Positions 53,657 through 64,000 of a DNA stretch of 64,000 bases are shown piece by piece (positions within the stretch are counted from its first letter, which is position 1; each line of letters starts with the position of its first letter). Both the position numbers and the translations under genes were made by a program. The notes under the pieces are model-generated. The model was not told the origin of the DNA. It did no database searches and worked only from the letters and a program-made list of their open reading frames with translations. The DNA lies in NCBI GenBank assembly GCA_025716855.1, contig JAIXMQ010000019.1, forward strand, positions 337,001 through 401,000, in the 5' to 3' direction. This DNA is from Pilaira anomala. Lineage: Eukaryota; Mucoromycota; Mucoromycetes; Mucorales; Mucoraceae.

Positions 53657-56444
53657 TTAAAATTCATAACCTTCCACCTTGAAAAGTTCGGCGAAATCGA
53701 AATATCGAGTCATCAAAACTTGAACAGGACGAGGTAAATTCATAGAAGTCAACATATTTTGCATCTTGGAGAGACCTTCTCTACGAATCACAATATTCAA
53801 GTTACGAGCAATCTCACTAGGATACTAGATAAGAAATGTTTTTTTTTTGAGTAATCAGCACATAGTTTTAAAAAAAATACTTGAAATACTTACCACGATT
53901 TCATGATACCAACGCTCATGGTAGACAGTTAATTTAACTGCTGCTAAAAGAGCTCTTTGCACATTACTTTCAGTCACATAGATCTCCAATAACTTCATCC
54001 ATGCTTTGGCAGAGAACTTGTGATCTAAGCATTGCTCATATGCCTCTCTTGCTTCATTCTCATGCCATAATCTAAGTGCAAGATCACCTAATAGTTCCCA
54101 TTCAGTACCTGTCTTACGATAAGGCATTTGTTGCGCACGGTAATGAGCTGATTCTGTTCTCCAGAAAGTATAGATACGTAAATCTTCGTATAAGACCATA
54201 AAGAGGTTATCTAACCAACGTTCACAAAGACGCTTGTTGCTGAAAGAGAAATTGACACCATCACTTGGATTAGGTGTTCCCGTTGTTTCTACGTCTGTAC
54301 CTGTATTTTCAGTCTATAATAAAGATAAGTATTTTGTTGAATAAACACACATAACACTTTTACCTTGGATTTATCTTCAGCAACTTGTTCTGGACGAACA
54401 AGAGGTGTATGATGAACTTCAACAGGAGCTGTGCCTTCATCATTATCATCATTTAAATCAACGCTATTCATTTGATCGTTTAATTCATCTGATTCTTTAT
54501 CTTGATCTTGATCTTCCTTCTCATCAGAACTTTCTTCCTTTGTAGAACTCTCTTCCTTTGTGGAACTCTCTCCCTTTGCGGGAATTTCTTCTTCTGTCGT
54601 AGATTTTGAAGGTTTTTCAATAGGCTCTTGTTCATTAAGAGAGACACTTGACTTTCTAATATCCTCTTTTGCCTTTTGCATACGATACTCTTCCTCCATC
54701 ACAAACACATAGGATCTACATTTTAACAAATCATCCCAACCAATCTTACTTGCTAAACGTGTCAAAAGAGCATAAGCTTTTGCAAAAGTACCATGCAAGG
54801 CAGGTGCAGGAAGTCTAGCCAAATTAGGGTCGGCTTCATTTTCTCTTCCAGCTGCATCTTCTTCCATAATACCGGAATTCATAATATCTACTTTAATGGG
54901 TAAATGAGTTCTCGCAGGTGGAGGCATACGATGCATATCTCGTTCACTATAAGTAAACATAGGACAAGAATTCAAGGTCAAAAGGGCATTTTTATAATCT
55001 TCAAGATCGATATAAACCTCAGTCAATTTAGCCCATGTAAGGAATTCAGAAGGTGTTGTGTTGACTGCAAATTTAGCGAGTTTCAATGCCATTTCATACT
55101 CTCCCTATAGAAAAATAAAATGTTGAAGTTCATCTGTTGACCCCCTTCCAAATATTTGCATATATTTTTTTTTACCTTGTTACGAAGGAAATCAACTTGA
55201 ACATGTAATAATGGATAACTCATGGGAGCAAGTTTCAAATTTTCATTCAAGACCTTGACCGCCTTAATCTCTTCATTTTGACCTAAATAAGATTGAGCCA
55301 ACAAAGCACCTAATTCAGGATCCTTCTTTATCAACTTTTCATAAAGTTCAATTGCAGGTCCATATCTGAAACTATCACCAAAATATTTCATCACACCCGA
55401 AGTTAAATGATTATGAACTGTAGTAGCTGTTTGAATTTCTGGGTTGCTACCTAATTGCCAACCTCTCCAGAACAACGCTTCAACTGCTTCTAAAAATCGG
55501 GCTTCAAATGCCAGGTTCGTGATCGGATCCAACTTACGGTATCCTGCTAATCTATAATAGCTGTCGTCAGAGTAAAGAATGGCTCGCAAAATAGCAGATA
55601 AATATGTTTCTTGCCAAATAGCTGCAGTGGCTTCGTGTCTAAAATTTTAAATCCAATTAGTTCTCGCTCGCTCTCTCTCTTTCTCTCTCTCTCTCCCTTC
55701 CATTTCCATTCCAATTTCCTCTTTTTTTTTTTTATCTTACCTTTCACCTCGTACATCAACATAATAACTTTCTACTCCACCAGGAATCTTTACCTCTACA
55801 CGAACATCTACACGAGAAAATGCATTGAAACAACTATAATTAAAAAAATATCAATATTCCATCCAGTCGTATTGATTTCTGTTATTCTTTTTTTACCAGT
55901 AAATACCGGATCGAATTCTCCAAGCGTTAGACTTAGAAAACCATGATTGAGTATCGTCCTATTGAAATAAAACTCTAAGTTAGCAACAATAACAAGGACA
56001 ACAAAATTGAAAGAGGTACTAAATAAAAAAAACTCATTTACCAATGAATAAGTTAAAGAGTTCAAGTAAGCAGCTAAAGTAGCAGATGATGAAGCGTCAA
56101 CACCAGAAACATAATGATAACTACCGAGCTAGATGAAGAAGTAAGCTATGGGTTGTACAACTAACTATTACTTATTTTTTTAATTATTATTACCTCCTTT
56201 AATCCAGGCTTTGAATTAGCTTTAATAATATGACATAAATCAGGTGGACCTAACTCACGAAATGTACCTAATACACAGATGAGAAAAAAAAAAGGGGAGC
56301 GAAGAGGAGAAGAAGCGCGTGAATAAAGAAGTACGTTTAAATTTTTCTTTTTTCTTTTTTACCTAAAGCGTCTGTACGAGCAGAGATAGACTCTCCAATT
56401 TCAGTTTCAAAAAACTCTGGAATATCTTTAAGTGTATCTGCCAT
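53657..56444 (-). CDS. ChAPs family protein (Bch1/Bud7/Chs6 type), exomer cargo adaptor
   Basis: With Chs5 and Arf1, ChAPs form exomer and carry chitin synthase and other cargo from the trans-Golgi to the surface. Nine exons in transcript order: 56363-56444, 56194-56267, 56042-56128, 55897-55958, 55741-55833, 55176-55638, 54364-55104, 53894-54313, 53657-53824, giving 729 aa. Seen: FRELGPPDLCHIIKANSKPG, SGIYCCFNAFSRVDVRVEVK, LDPITNLAFEARFLEAVEAL, TPR-like helices (AIELYEKLIKKDPELGALLA, APMSYPLLHVQVDFLRNK), AYALLTRLASKIGWDDLLKC, LFMVLYEDLRIYTFWRTE, and C-terminal RYFDFAELFKVEGYEF. A Glu/Lys/Ser-rich insert (KGESSTKEESSTKEESSDEK) sits near 440-500. All phases close. Confidence 0.94.
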
Positions 56445-57157
56445 TTATTTATTGGAGAAAAATAAGAGAAACAGTGTATACTAAAAGAAAAAGAACATTT
56501 TGTAAAAACTTCTTTTTTGCGTATTTTTAAATTAACATTAACTTTCCGCTCCACAAAACAATGAAAAATTAAGCAAATACAAATTGAAATTATCAAATGG
56601 TTTTTATTTGAAATGGTGTTAAGATTCAGTTCAGGACAATACATTCTATACAATAAATGTGGCTACATAATCAATAAATAGAGTCCTTTATTTTGTATTT
56701 CTGGGACTTGGTTATATAAGTATCTTGACGTTTCCCCTTTTTTTTTTCTATGGTTTTCTTTCTTCAACTATTCTAATATTACAGTTTTTCTTTCATTAAT
56801 ACCTGTGCAATGAAGTTTTATTTATATATAACACGTATTTTTATGAAGACAAAGATCCTTGTTAGCCAGTTTTTTTTTTATTTTTTTTTTTTTTTTTGGT
56901 AAAAAAGATATTCACAAATTCAATCATAAGTGCATAATTTAAACCGAAGAAGCGATGATTTAGTTATGTAAGTCTTCAAATCTGAAGGGTAAAGTAGTTA
57001 TAACTGAAAAAAACGCCTTACCCTTCTTAATTTTTTTACTCTTCAATCTTCTGCTTTTTAAAGCGTGACACAAGTACACATTATCAAAGACATTGAGCCT
57101 TTTGTTAGTAACTAACTGACGCAGCTAACAATGTATATAACTACTCAAGAGAAAGCG

Positions 57158-57211
<54 letters not shown>

Positions 57212-57289
57212 TTTTATTATTTTAATAAATGATTTTTATTTAATTTACAAAAAATAAACATAAAAAAAGAGAGATGCGTTAGCTTATTT
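56445..57289. other. Intergenic, ChAPs promoter side
   Basis: No gene seen. Poly(T) runs at about 56871-56898 and the long poly(A) listed separately. Confidence 0.4.
57160..57209. repeat. 50-nt poly(A) tract
   Basis: Uninterrupted A from 57160 to 57209, the longest homopolymer in the window, next to the GC-richer island. Its length could reflect a retroposed tail or a strand-specific poly(T). Confidence 0.95.
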
Positions 57290-57862
57290 CCAATGAAGGA
57301 AGAGTTTCCAGAGCTGACCAACGGGGAGGTCCATCTCAATGCAGCTCCAATCTTTTCGAGAAAGAAACCACCGCCTAGGGTCTTACGTGGCCAGAAACCT
57401 AACCTACCCACATACTTACCAGGATGGGCAAAGTGTTTTCCTCTATTGTCAACATCAAGGATACGAGTGACCCGATCTCCAGTACTTGGTTAGTTCGGCC
57501 AGTCCAGTCTGAAAATCACTTCAGAACATAACCACCAACGAAAAGAGGGACGACCGATTACTTGGCCAAGACCATCCTACTTTCGTAGGATCTACAGACG
57601 TAAAAGCCAAAGCTAATCCACACCGCGATTAGTTTAACCTTATGAACGTAACTGATGGGAGTGACGTTACCCTGCTAGAACCGTATCCGCTAAGCCTCTG
57701 ATCCCCAGGAATCACCCTAGGGGGCTCAAACAAGTTGAGTCGAATCTAAACCTCACGGGCAATTAAAGCTTAGGCCCAAGTTTTGGGGCACGCACCTTCA
57801 GCATCGCGGCACCCTGAATCACCAGAATGGGCATGCTCAGCGTACGCACAACTGACAAAGAG
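57290..57862. other. GC-richer island of unknown nature with RNA-like hairpins
   Basis: About 570 bp whose base composition (close to 50% GC by eye) stands out from flanks of about 30%. Read on the minus strand it has a perfect 7-bp stem closed by a GAAA loop (57574-57591), a second stem with CCCC/GGGG base (57703-57724), and a palindrome CTTGGCCAAG (57561-57570). Both strands carry short protein-like frames (minus: GDRVTRILDVDNRGKHFAHP, KYVGRLGFWPRKTLGGGFFL) broken by stops. Options: a structured RNA gene, a SINE or LTR remnant, or an eroded coding fragment. I cannot decide. Confidence 0.4.
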
Positions 57863-57868
57863 GAGAGA

Positions 57869-58087
57869 GTGTGTGTGTGTGTATGTATATATATAAAAAA
57901 AAAGGGGGGGGAAGGTTTTAAAAGAAAAAGAAGGGAAAGGAAGTGTGTGCGTATAAAAAAAAAAGATAAGTGGAAAAAGGTTTTAAAATAAAAAGGTAAA
58001 GGAAAGAAAGTGTATGTGTATATGTATGTGTATAAAAAAAAAAAGGGTGGAGGAAGGTTTTGAAAGAAAAAGATGAAGGAAAGAAAG
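57869..58087. repeat. Degenerate tandem repeat, three units of about 70-76 bp
   Basis: Each unit runs (GT)n or GTGTATGT, then TATAAAAA, a poly(A), a G-rich piece, AAGGTTTTRAAA, an A-rich stretch and GGAAAGRAA. Units start at about 57869, 57943 and 58010. Confidence 0.8.
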
Positions 58088-58470
58088 TGATTTTTTCCTT
58101 TTTTTTTTTTTTTTGATTATATAGAAAAAATACCCTGGTATTAACACAAGAAAGCTTTTTGTTTATCTTAAAGAAAGTTCTGGGAACAAATGGCTTCTTT
58201 CATAAGCAGGTTTTTTTTTAAAGCTAAGTTGCCATGGCAATGTTTGGTCTGTTTAAAGTTACTCCCTTTTGTTAGCCTGCATAAAATCAAACGTTTTGCA
58301 GTTCTGGATATGGAAAACGAGTGAATGATTTAAATCATTTTATTGATCTGCTCAATATTTTTTTTTTCAATGAGCTTAACATGACAGTTTATTTTACATA
58401 TTTGAGTCCTTGGTAAACCATTAAAAATAAAACGCAAGTTCCAAATGTGTGTTGTATAGGTAATTTTTTC

Positions 58471-58503
<33 letters not shown>

Positions 58504-58744
58504 CATTCCAAAAATAATGTCACCGAATAAAAGTAATGACATAATTACTACAGTTTACATAAAACGTTTATTTCTTTAAATAGAGTAAACTTTGCCATTG
58601 GTAAACAGCAATAAACCAAAACGAGAAAAAGACCAGACCATCATAAATCAATATTTATGAAGCAAATTGTAATCGAATAAAATTTTGTGCTAGTCAGTTT
58701 ATGATAAAAGAATCAAATTCCGTTATTTGTTTTGTTAGTTACTA
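58088..58744. other. Spacer, no gene seen
   Basis: AT-rich, with a poly(A) of 29 nt at 58471-58499. Confidence 0.4.
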
Positions 58745-59312
58745 GGTTTAATTTAATTAATTTGCAGTGAATAGGTAAAAGTCATATGTCAATTATAAGG
58801 ATAGAAGTTGTCATAGAGGTAAACAAACTATTCCTAAAACGGTGTTTTTTTTCATGAAGATAAAGAAACAGCCAACACATATATACTTTATTAAAGACAT
58901 GTAGTGATTAATTTTAATAAAGAGGACGGTTAAAGTAATGTAATAGAGAAAAGAAAAGTGCATGTTATAATATGTCTGAGCGTTTTTTTTTTTATCTTTA
59001 ATATAAAGCCCCCAGAAGATTTATTTTTATGTGAACGAATTTGATGTGCTGCTTGGTAACAGAATAATACGATGTTTTTATCTCTGTAACCATTATGGTA
59101 TATAAGTTGATACTGACTTGTGTGCACATATAAAATGAGGGTGATATTTTTCTGTTTGCTTCACAAACAGAAATTGACAGTTATTTTTAGCAACCCGTAC
59201 TACTCATAACTATTAAATGCAATATTTTAACATTCAATAAACAAGAAACAAGAAACGAGCTAAATTACATCTTCACATCCTATCTTTTTCTAGCTATATG
59301 TTATTCGTTCGG

Positions 59313-59347
<35 letters not shown>

Positions 59348-59487
59348 TTTATCGCTTTGTTCAGAAAGTTGTTTTTTTTTTTACATGAAAAAAAAAAAGA
59401 ATAATTTGTTTACCTCTATGACAACTTCTATCCTTATAATTGACATGTGACTTTTACCTATTCATTGTAAATTAAATAAGTTAAACC
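58745..59487. mobile_element. 743-bp foldback element with 89-bp inverted arms
   Basis: Left arm 58745-58833 and right arm 59399-59487 are inverse complements over 89 positions with 6 mismatches counted by hand (5 transitions, 1 transversion). Both arms start GGTTTAA from outside and contain the identical core AGGATAGAAGTTGTCATAG. The 565-bp centre is AT-rich, holds a poly(T) of about 28 nt near 59318-59346, and has no credible gene. Looks like a foldback or long-TIR non-autonomous transposon. No target duplication could be seen. Confidence 0.65.
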
Positions 59488-59688
59488 AATAGGGACGGAA
59501 AGAGCATTAGAGCGAAGGCGTTAATGCAAAAATTTATCCATCGGGCGAGTTGTAGCGGCCAATCTACATTGAATTTCAGACAGTTGAGTATCAGCTTTAC
59601 TGAAGTAATCGTCAATCTGGCCATTTAAAACTTGAAACTGTTACCGCTTTCTATTATCTAAAAACCTTAATCTTATTTTAAAAATAAA

Positions 59689-61174
59689 ATGCTGAACTAT
59701 AGATTTTTCACTCTTTATACACATTTTATCATGATTCTTATAATAAATCTTTTAAATTTAAAAACCAACGATACAGATATTAATGACCATGTCCAAGTAA
59801 TTGGAGAAGTTTTCGAATTATTTTATACTCACTATAAAAACCTTAAAATGTCACCAAGAGCTGCTTTTTGACGTTCTTTTAACATACTTTCGCGACCAAT
59901 GGGCAGACGTTGAAAACATTGATACTCATATTTCAGCTTTAAAAGAAAGGTTTGAAACTGCAGTAAAACGCTGCGAAGTTCTATCAGGGCCAACAGCGAC
60001 AACATTAGGCATAATGGAAAGTTTACGCAGCTTGCTTGAAGAAAATGATGTTTCGATTTTTAAAAGTTTAAAGACATGGACAAGAACTTTAAATCTGTTT
60101 GTCGAAAACTGTCAGTAAAGCTATAAATGTGTCTTAATTCTTTTAACCGTTACTTCTACATTATAATAGTTTCGGAAAGAACATCTTTTTAATAAACGAA
60201 AGCATAAAATCAGACAGCTGCTTTAATCAAACACAATTGAATAATATTTTTTCAAGTAGAATATTAAACAAAGAGGTGTTGAATTTAGAAGAAAGAAAGC
60301 TTTTCGAGGACTTTATCAAGGTAGTTTTTTGTATTCATGCATTACTTATATCACATCAATTAATGATCTATTATAGGACGGTACTTTGCCAGCTGACAAT
60401 GCTTTTCTTCAAGAATTTTTAAGTATTTTGTAAGTGGCCTTTAACTTGGGATGTATTATATAAGTTCAGCTAATTAAATTAACTTTAGTTCAAATACTTA
60501 TTATGATGGTAAACGTATCACCTATATCAAAAAAGGTTTATACATTGACACCTTGATACGTCCTGTTTTCTCTCTTTTTTTTTTTTTTACATGTCTGGAA
60601 GGACCATAGGTTGTTTAAATTAGAAGAGTAAGCATCACACAATACACAGGCGAGAAATAAGCATCTAATTTTTTTTTTAGTAATACTTTTTATATTTCGG
60701 ACCCGAGTACTCCTAGAAAAAAGCAAAAAAAAAACAGATAGTGAGGAATAGTCCTCAAAGACACAAACACTCCTTTCATACTTTTAAAAGTTAAAAGGCC
60801 GATTATGCAAGAACAAAAAACAGAAGGTGATTTGATTAAACTTGCATCATCTCTTAAGAATGCCATCTTCTTAAGCAAGAAGGATAATTTCCCAATTTTT
60901 GGGATACTAGTTGAAGGTTGGTTTTTATTACACAAATATAAACATACATATAATCTTTAAAGCGTTGCGTTTTTCTAGGTCGCTTAGTTTCATTGTACAT
61001 ATTTTGCGATATCAACATGTAGACAGTAATGAAAATGGCACCAAAGACAACAGTTTGTACATGATGTTGGAAGTATCATCATTTTATTTTGCAGACAGAA
61101 ACAAGGAATTTTATTGCCTTCTTCCTATGTATTCCGCTTTGAAAAAATATAGAGTAAGCCATACAAAAGATACA
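59689..61174 (+). pseudogene. Frameshifted multi-exon gene of unknown family
   Basis: Introns and phases fit over several exons: 59689-60114 (NDHVQVIGEVFELFYTHYKN, then after a one-base slip in T5 at about 59867 DVLLTYFRDQWADVENIDTH), 60170-60320 (NKEVLNLEERKLFEDFIK), 60377-60429 (DGTLPADNAFLQEFLSI), 60489 onward (SNTYYDGKRITYIKKGLYID). Later pieces: TEGDLIKLASSLKNAIFLSK with FGILVEG (60806-60918), and after another one-base slip MMLEVSSFYFADRNKEFYC (61060-61110). The order recalls a repeated family of hypothetical proteins in Mucorales, but I cannot name it. Both slips are in T runs, so damage or assembly error are equally possible. Confidence 0.5.
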
Positions 61175-61218
61175 CCCTATAACGTGATACTAATTATCAA
61201 TTTCACTGGATATCATTA

Positions 61219-62385
61219 AAGTAATAGTAGATTCCCTATAATTCAAAAATCGAGCCAAAAGTCTCAAGGCTAAATAGGCCAATGTATTTTCTTACTCTTA
61301 TTACTTTTTGTTTTTTAAAAAAAACAAATAATAATAAAAATTGGGAGGGAGGAAGGGTAAAAACTATTTTTATATTTTATTAAAAGTTATTTGTTGAGTG
61401 ATAGGCTTGTGGTTTTTCGATGAAGCCTGGGTAATTTTTATTCTTTTTCTCTCCTTTAACAAAGACATAATATAATACGTAAACACATGTAGTACGGCTT
61501 TGCATGCCCGTCAAGAGATATTATACAGTTTTACATATATGAAAACCCGCATTCCACCTTTGAAGAAATAGAACTAGTGTATGGAAAGCAATTTCAGGCC
61601 AGAGGTACAGTGACTAACAATTATTTGAGTTTTATCGATGTTGTTATTGCTAAGATAAAAGGTATTACTTGATTATGGATAATGCACATATTTTATGGTT
61701 TTTTTTTTTTTTTAGCCCATTAATGTGATCGATACATAAATACATGTATTGTATATTACATAAGCTATGAAAATCACATTTTAACATCCGTCTGACTAAT
61801 GTAGATCTGGTATTTAGCATGTTATTACACTCTTCTATTAGAGATCTTGTAATCTATATTTCTTCTGCTCCTCCTGCTGTTGAATTGAATAATGCCAGAA
61901 CTACACTCAACAACAAGTACTATAAATTTGCAATGAGATCGTGACGTTGAATTTGACAAAGGTCTATTTGGAAGCACAAGTTAGCCTTACTTAGAAGATA
62001 CGTTGAATAACAGAAGTAATTGATAAAAGGGACGATATGCTACCAAATTCTTGTTATATCAGAAGGTTGATTTGATATAAAATCGATCGATATCTCTGAT
62101 GCCTTCTTATGAATATCTTTTCCTAGATCCAAAATGCCGTGTTAAACTACAACGCTTAACTTGCAAGTTCCAGTAATATATTCTTAGAGTGGTAAAAGCT
62201 TTTTTTTATTAATATTGAAAAGTTTCTGCTTTTTAAGAGGAAGGTAAATGTGGTACAAAAAGGGGAAGGAATTAATGGGAGTCACGCCGCTCACTCAACA
62301 AGGGTCCTACAATTTAATAATTCTTCCGACTTGATAAATTGTAATAATATACCGGTAGACTCTTATTTATTCCTTTTCCTTCTTT

Positions 62386-62414
<29 letters not shown>
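61219..62414. other. Spacer next to the retroelement
   Basis: No gene supported. It should contain the 3' LTR or tail of the retroelement to the right, but I could not define LTR ends because only one copy would be in the window. A poly(T) of about 29 nt at 62388-62416 abuts the integrase stop. Confidence 0.4.
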
Positions 62415-62419
<5 letters not shown>

Positions 62420-64000
62420 GTTTTCTTTTCTTTCCTCTACTATCATTCTGATCCTCATTCTGCTCGACTTCGATTACTTTGGTAGTAGCTTCTTCATTTG
62501 ACACGAGAAGATTCTTATACTGTAGATTGGTGCGAGGGCGCACCTTATACAATTTGATGTCATTAGCGTGTATTGGTACAGGTAACTCTTCGGATCCATC
62601 GGCCACCTGAAATACGTCTCTGCCCAATAATCTCGAAATGGTGTATGGACCAATCCAACTAGGAATCATTTCATTCGATAATTCTGTGAGGGCGAAGTTC
62701 TTGACAAAGACTTTATCGTATAGTCGGAACGTACGTGATTTGGTTTTCTTTGTGGCATCGTATCTTTTCTTCATTAATTCGTTTTTTAATACTAGGCGAT
62801 CAATTGCATGAGGTAATATATTGTCATTGAGATTCAGAATTTCTAACAGCCGGTTGTCCAGAATAGCCTCTTCTACTTTTTGATACTCACTTGCAGCTGC
62901 CATTTCATCAATATGAGTTGTATTACTAGGATTAGAGAGAGATTTTTCCAGCGATTCGAAATCTTGTATATTCAGATCATAATGCATACGAGGCTGCCTT
63001 CCATGTAACAAAAAGAATGGTGAGAACCCATGAGCTCCATGTTCATGTGTTCGTATCGTAAAGCACACAGCTGGTAACCATTTAACCCATCCGCCAATAT
63101 ACATATCACACAGTCGGGACAACATACGTTTGATGGATTGAATTACACGTTCAACTTTTCCTTGTCGCTGCGAATGATGAGTGGGACCTACTAATAATTT
63201 GAGTTGATACCTTTTTAGAAAATTTGCAGTAATTTGTGACACGAAATGACTACCACCATCACAATAGATCTTGTATGGAACACCATATCGACATATCCAT
63301 TCGTATAGGCAAGTAACGGTTGCATCAGCAGTTTCAGCCGGGCTTGGATATGTTTCGACCCACCCAGAAAACATGTCAATGATAACTACTACACAAACTA
63401 GTTCATGGTCAGGATTATGCATAGCGCAGAAATCAATCATAATCTCGCTAAGAGGACCTAGGGGTGGCGGACGTATAGGGCGTAACGGCAGAGTGGAAAT
63501 CTTGCTACTATAACGAGCACATGATCCACACGACTCAACATACAGTTTGACATCATTAAAATAGCCAGGCCAGTAATAGTTTCTTGCGACCTTACCAAAA
63601 GTACTTGTGACACTTTGATGTCCAGATAGAATGTGATCATGGCACTGTTTGATTATCTCTAAGACTTCACTATGCTTAGCCACTTGTCTGATGCTTGCTT
63701 CTTCGTCAACTCTTGGTTTGTTTTTAATGAATATTTTTCCTTCCCTTTCGAAACATCTTAATAGAAATCGCTTTAGCTGGTACCTTTCTGTCAATGGAAA
63801 CGAGTCTGGGAATGTCATATCCGTTAAGTATTGCAGAGCAGCTTCATATCGATATGTAGGTAATCCTCCTAAAGATTCATCAATGGCTGTATCCGTGTTT
63901 TCTACATTAGCAGCAGCGGCAGCAGTAAATATAATGGGGAGATAACCACGTTCAACATCAGCTATTTCAGCGGCTTCATCTAATATGCGTTGCTTTTCCG
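62415..64000 (-). mobile_element. Retroelement polyprotein, integrase end (partial, runs off the window)
   Basis: An uninterrupted minus-strand frame from the window edge to 62415. It reads past the first Met at 63818 upstream to 64000 (KQRILDEAAEIADVERGYLP). Integrase features: zinc-binding HHCC (HDHILSGHQSVTSTFGKV, then CGSCARYS), catalytic Asp in IMIDFCAMHN, Asp in YCDGGSHFVS, Glu in RQGKVERVIQSIK, and a C-terminal part with FRLYDKVFVKNFAL and WIGPYTISRLLGRDVFQV, typical of Ty3/gypsy-type elements. Lys/Arg-rich end. The frame is intact, so the copy may be recent. Reverse transcriptase, if present, lies outside. A cellular GIN1-like or Ginger DNA-transposon integrase is a less likely reading. 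Confidence 0.88.

Noticed and set aside
57380..57420. CCTAACCTACCC resembling a telomerase RNA template
   Set aside because: Only about one repeat, on the strand opposite the hairpin reading, and the telomere repeat of this organism is unknown; too weak to claim.
57725..57760. B-box-like string on the minus strand (GATTCGACTC)
   Set aside because: I could not fold a tRNA around it or place an A box at a proper distance.
59681..59868. Frame from 59689 taken alone as a small membrane protein
   Set aside because: Its sequence continues into the next frame after one T-run slip, so it is the first exon of a longer gene.
1..64000. CRISPR arrays, bacterial operons, riboswitches, rRNA and tRNA genes
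   Set aside because: Spliced eukaryotic genes throughout; no regularly spaced repeats, and no convincing tRNA or rRNA sequence seen by eye.

Overview
The window reads as nuclear DNA of a filamentous fungus, most likely an early-diverging one (Mucoromycota, probably Mucorales). It is strongly AT-rich. Protein genes are split by short introns, mostly 45-80 nt with GT-AG ends, and poly(A)/poly(T) runs of 15-50 nt are common in introns and spacers. Several gene families are fungal: ChAPs exomer cargo adaptors, End3, Sec2, Kch1, Fungal_trans regulators and DUF3659 LEA-like proteins. The phylum is inferred from overall character, not from a marker gene. Exon coordinates were built by hand from splice sites and reading phase. 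Nearly all rebuilt genes close with a total length divisible by three.

Layout. 0.5-3.9 kb: a decayed repeat-family gene with DUF6729-like and 3'-5' exonuclease parts. 5.0-7.2 kb: ribosomal protein genes RPL11 and RPS8 (minus). 9.1-11.2 kb: SRP68. 11.4-12.2 kb: UBL-BAG co-chaperone (minus). 13.8-15.2 kb: Golgi nucleoside diphosphatase GDA1. 15.3-17.5 kb: Fungal_trans regulator without a zinc cluster (minus). 18.1-26.2 kb: a hydrophilic-protein cluster, with one 1189-aa DUF3659 LEA-like protein and five small charged proteins. Four of the five end in a near-identical alternating LRLDLNL-type tail and lie in a mirror-image arrangement. 27.7-30.2 kb: two related short inverted-repeat elements flank the 3' half of an HMG-CoA lyase gene and other damaged coding pieces.

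31.2-32.1 kb: an unknown gene. 33.4-35.0 kb: GSK-3 kinase with a GC-AG intron. 35.2-36.7 kb: GT2 polysaccharide synthase (minus). 36.9-37.7 kb: FCP1-like phosphatase (minus). 37.9-39.5 kb: Sec2/Rabin8-type Rab GEF. 40.7-42.6 kb: concentrative nucleoside transporter. 42.7-44.3 kb: J-protein with DnaJ-X domain. 44.7-46.3 kb: End3. 47.0-48.9 kb: Kch1-type K+ transporter. 48.9-50.7 kb: lysosomal-acid-lipase-like lipase (minus). 51.4-53.3 kb: lariat debranching enzyme DBR1. 53.7-56.4 kb: ChAPs family (minus).

The right end (56.4-64 kb) is repeat-rich. It holds a 50-nt poly(A), a 570-bp GC-richer island of unknown nature with a perfect GNRA-type hairpin, degenerate 70-bp tandem units, a 743-bp foldback element with 89-bp arms, a frameshifted gene of an unknown family, and the 3' part of a retroelement polyprotein (integrase).

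Functional links: several unrelated genes serve polarised secretion and endocytosis (Sec2, ChAPs, End3, GT2 synthase, GDA1, SRP68), but nothing suggests a co-regulated cluster. The only local system with gene-family logic is the hydrophilic cluster at 18-26 kb.
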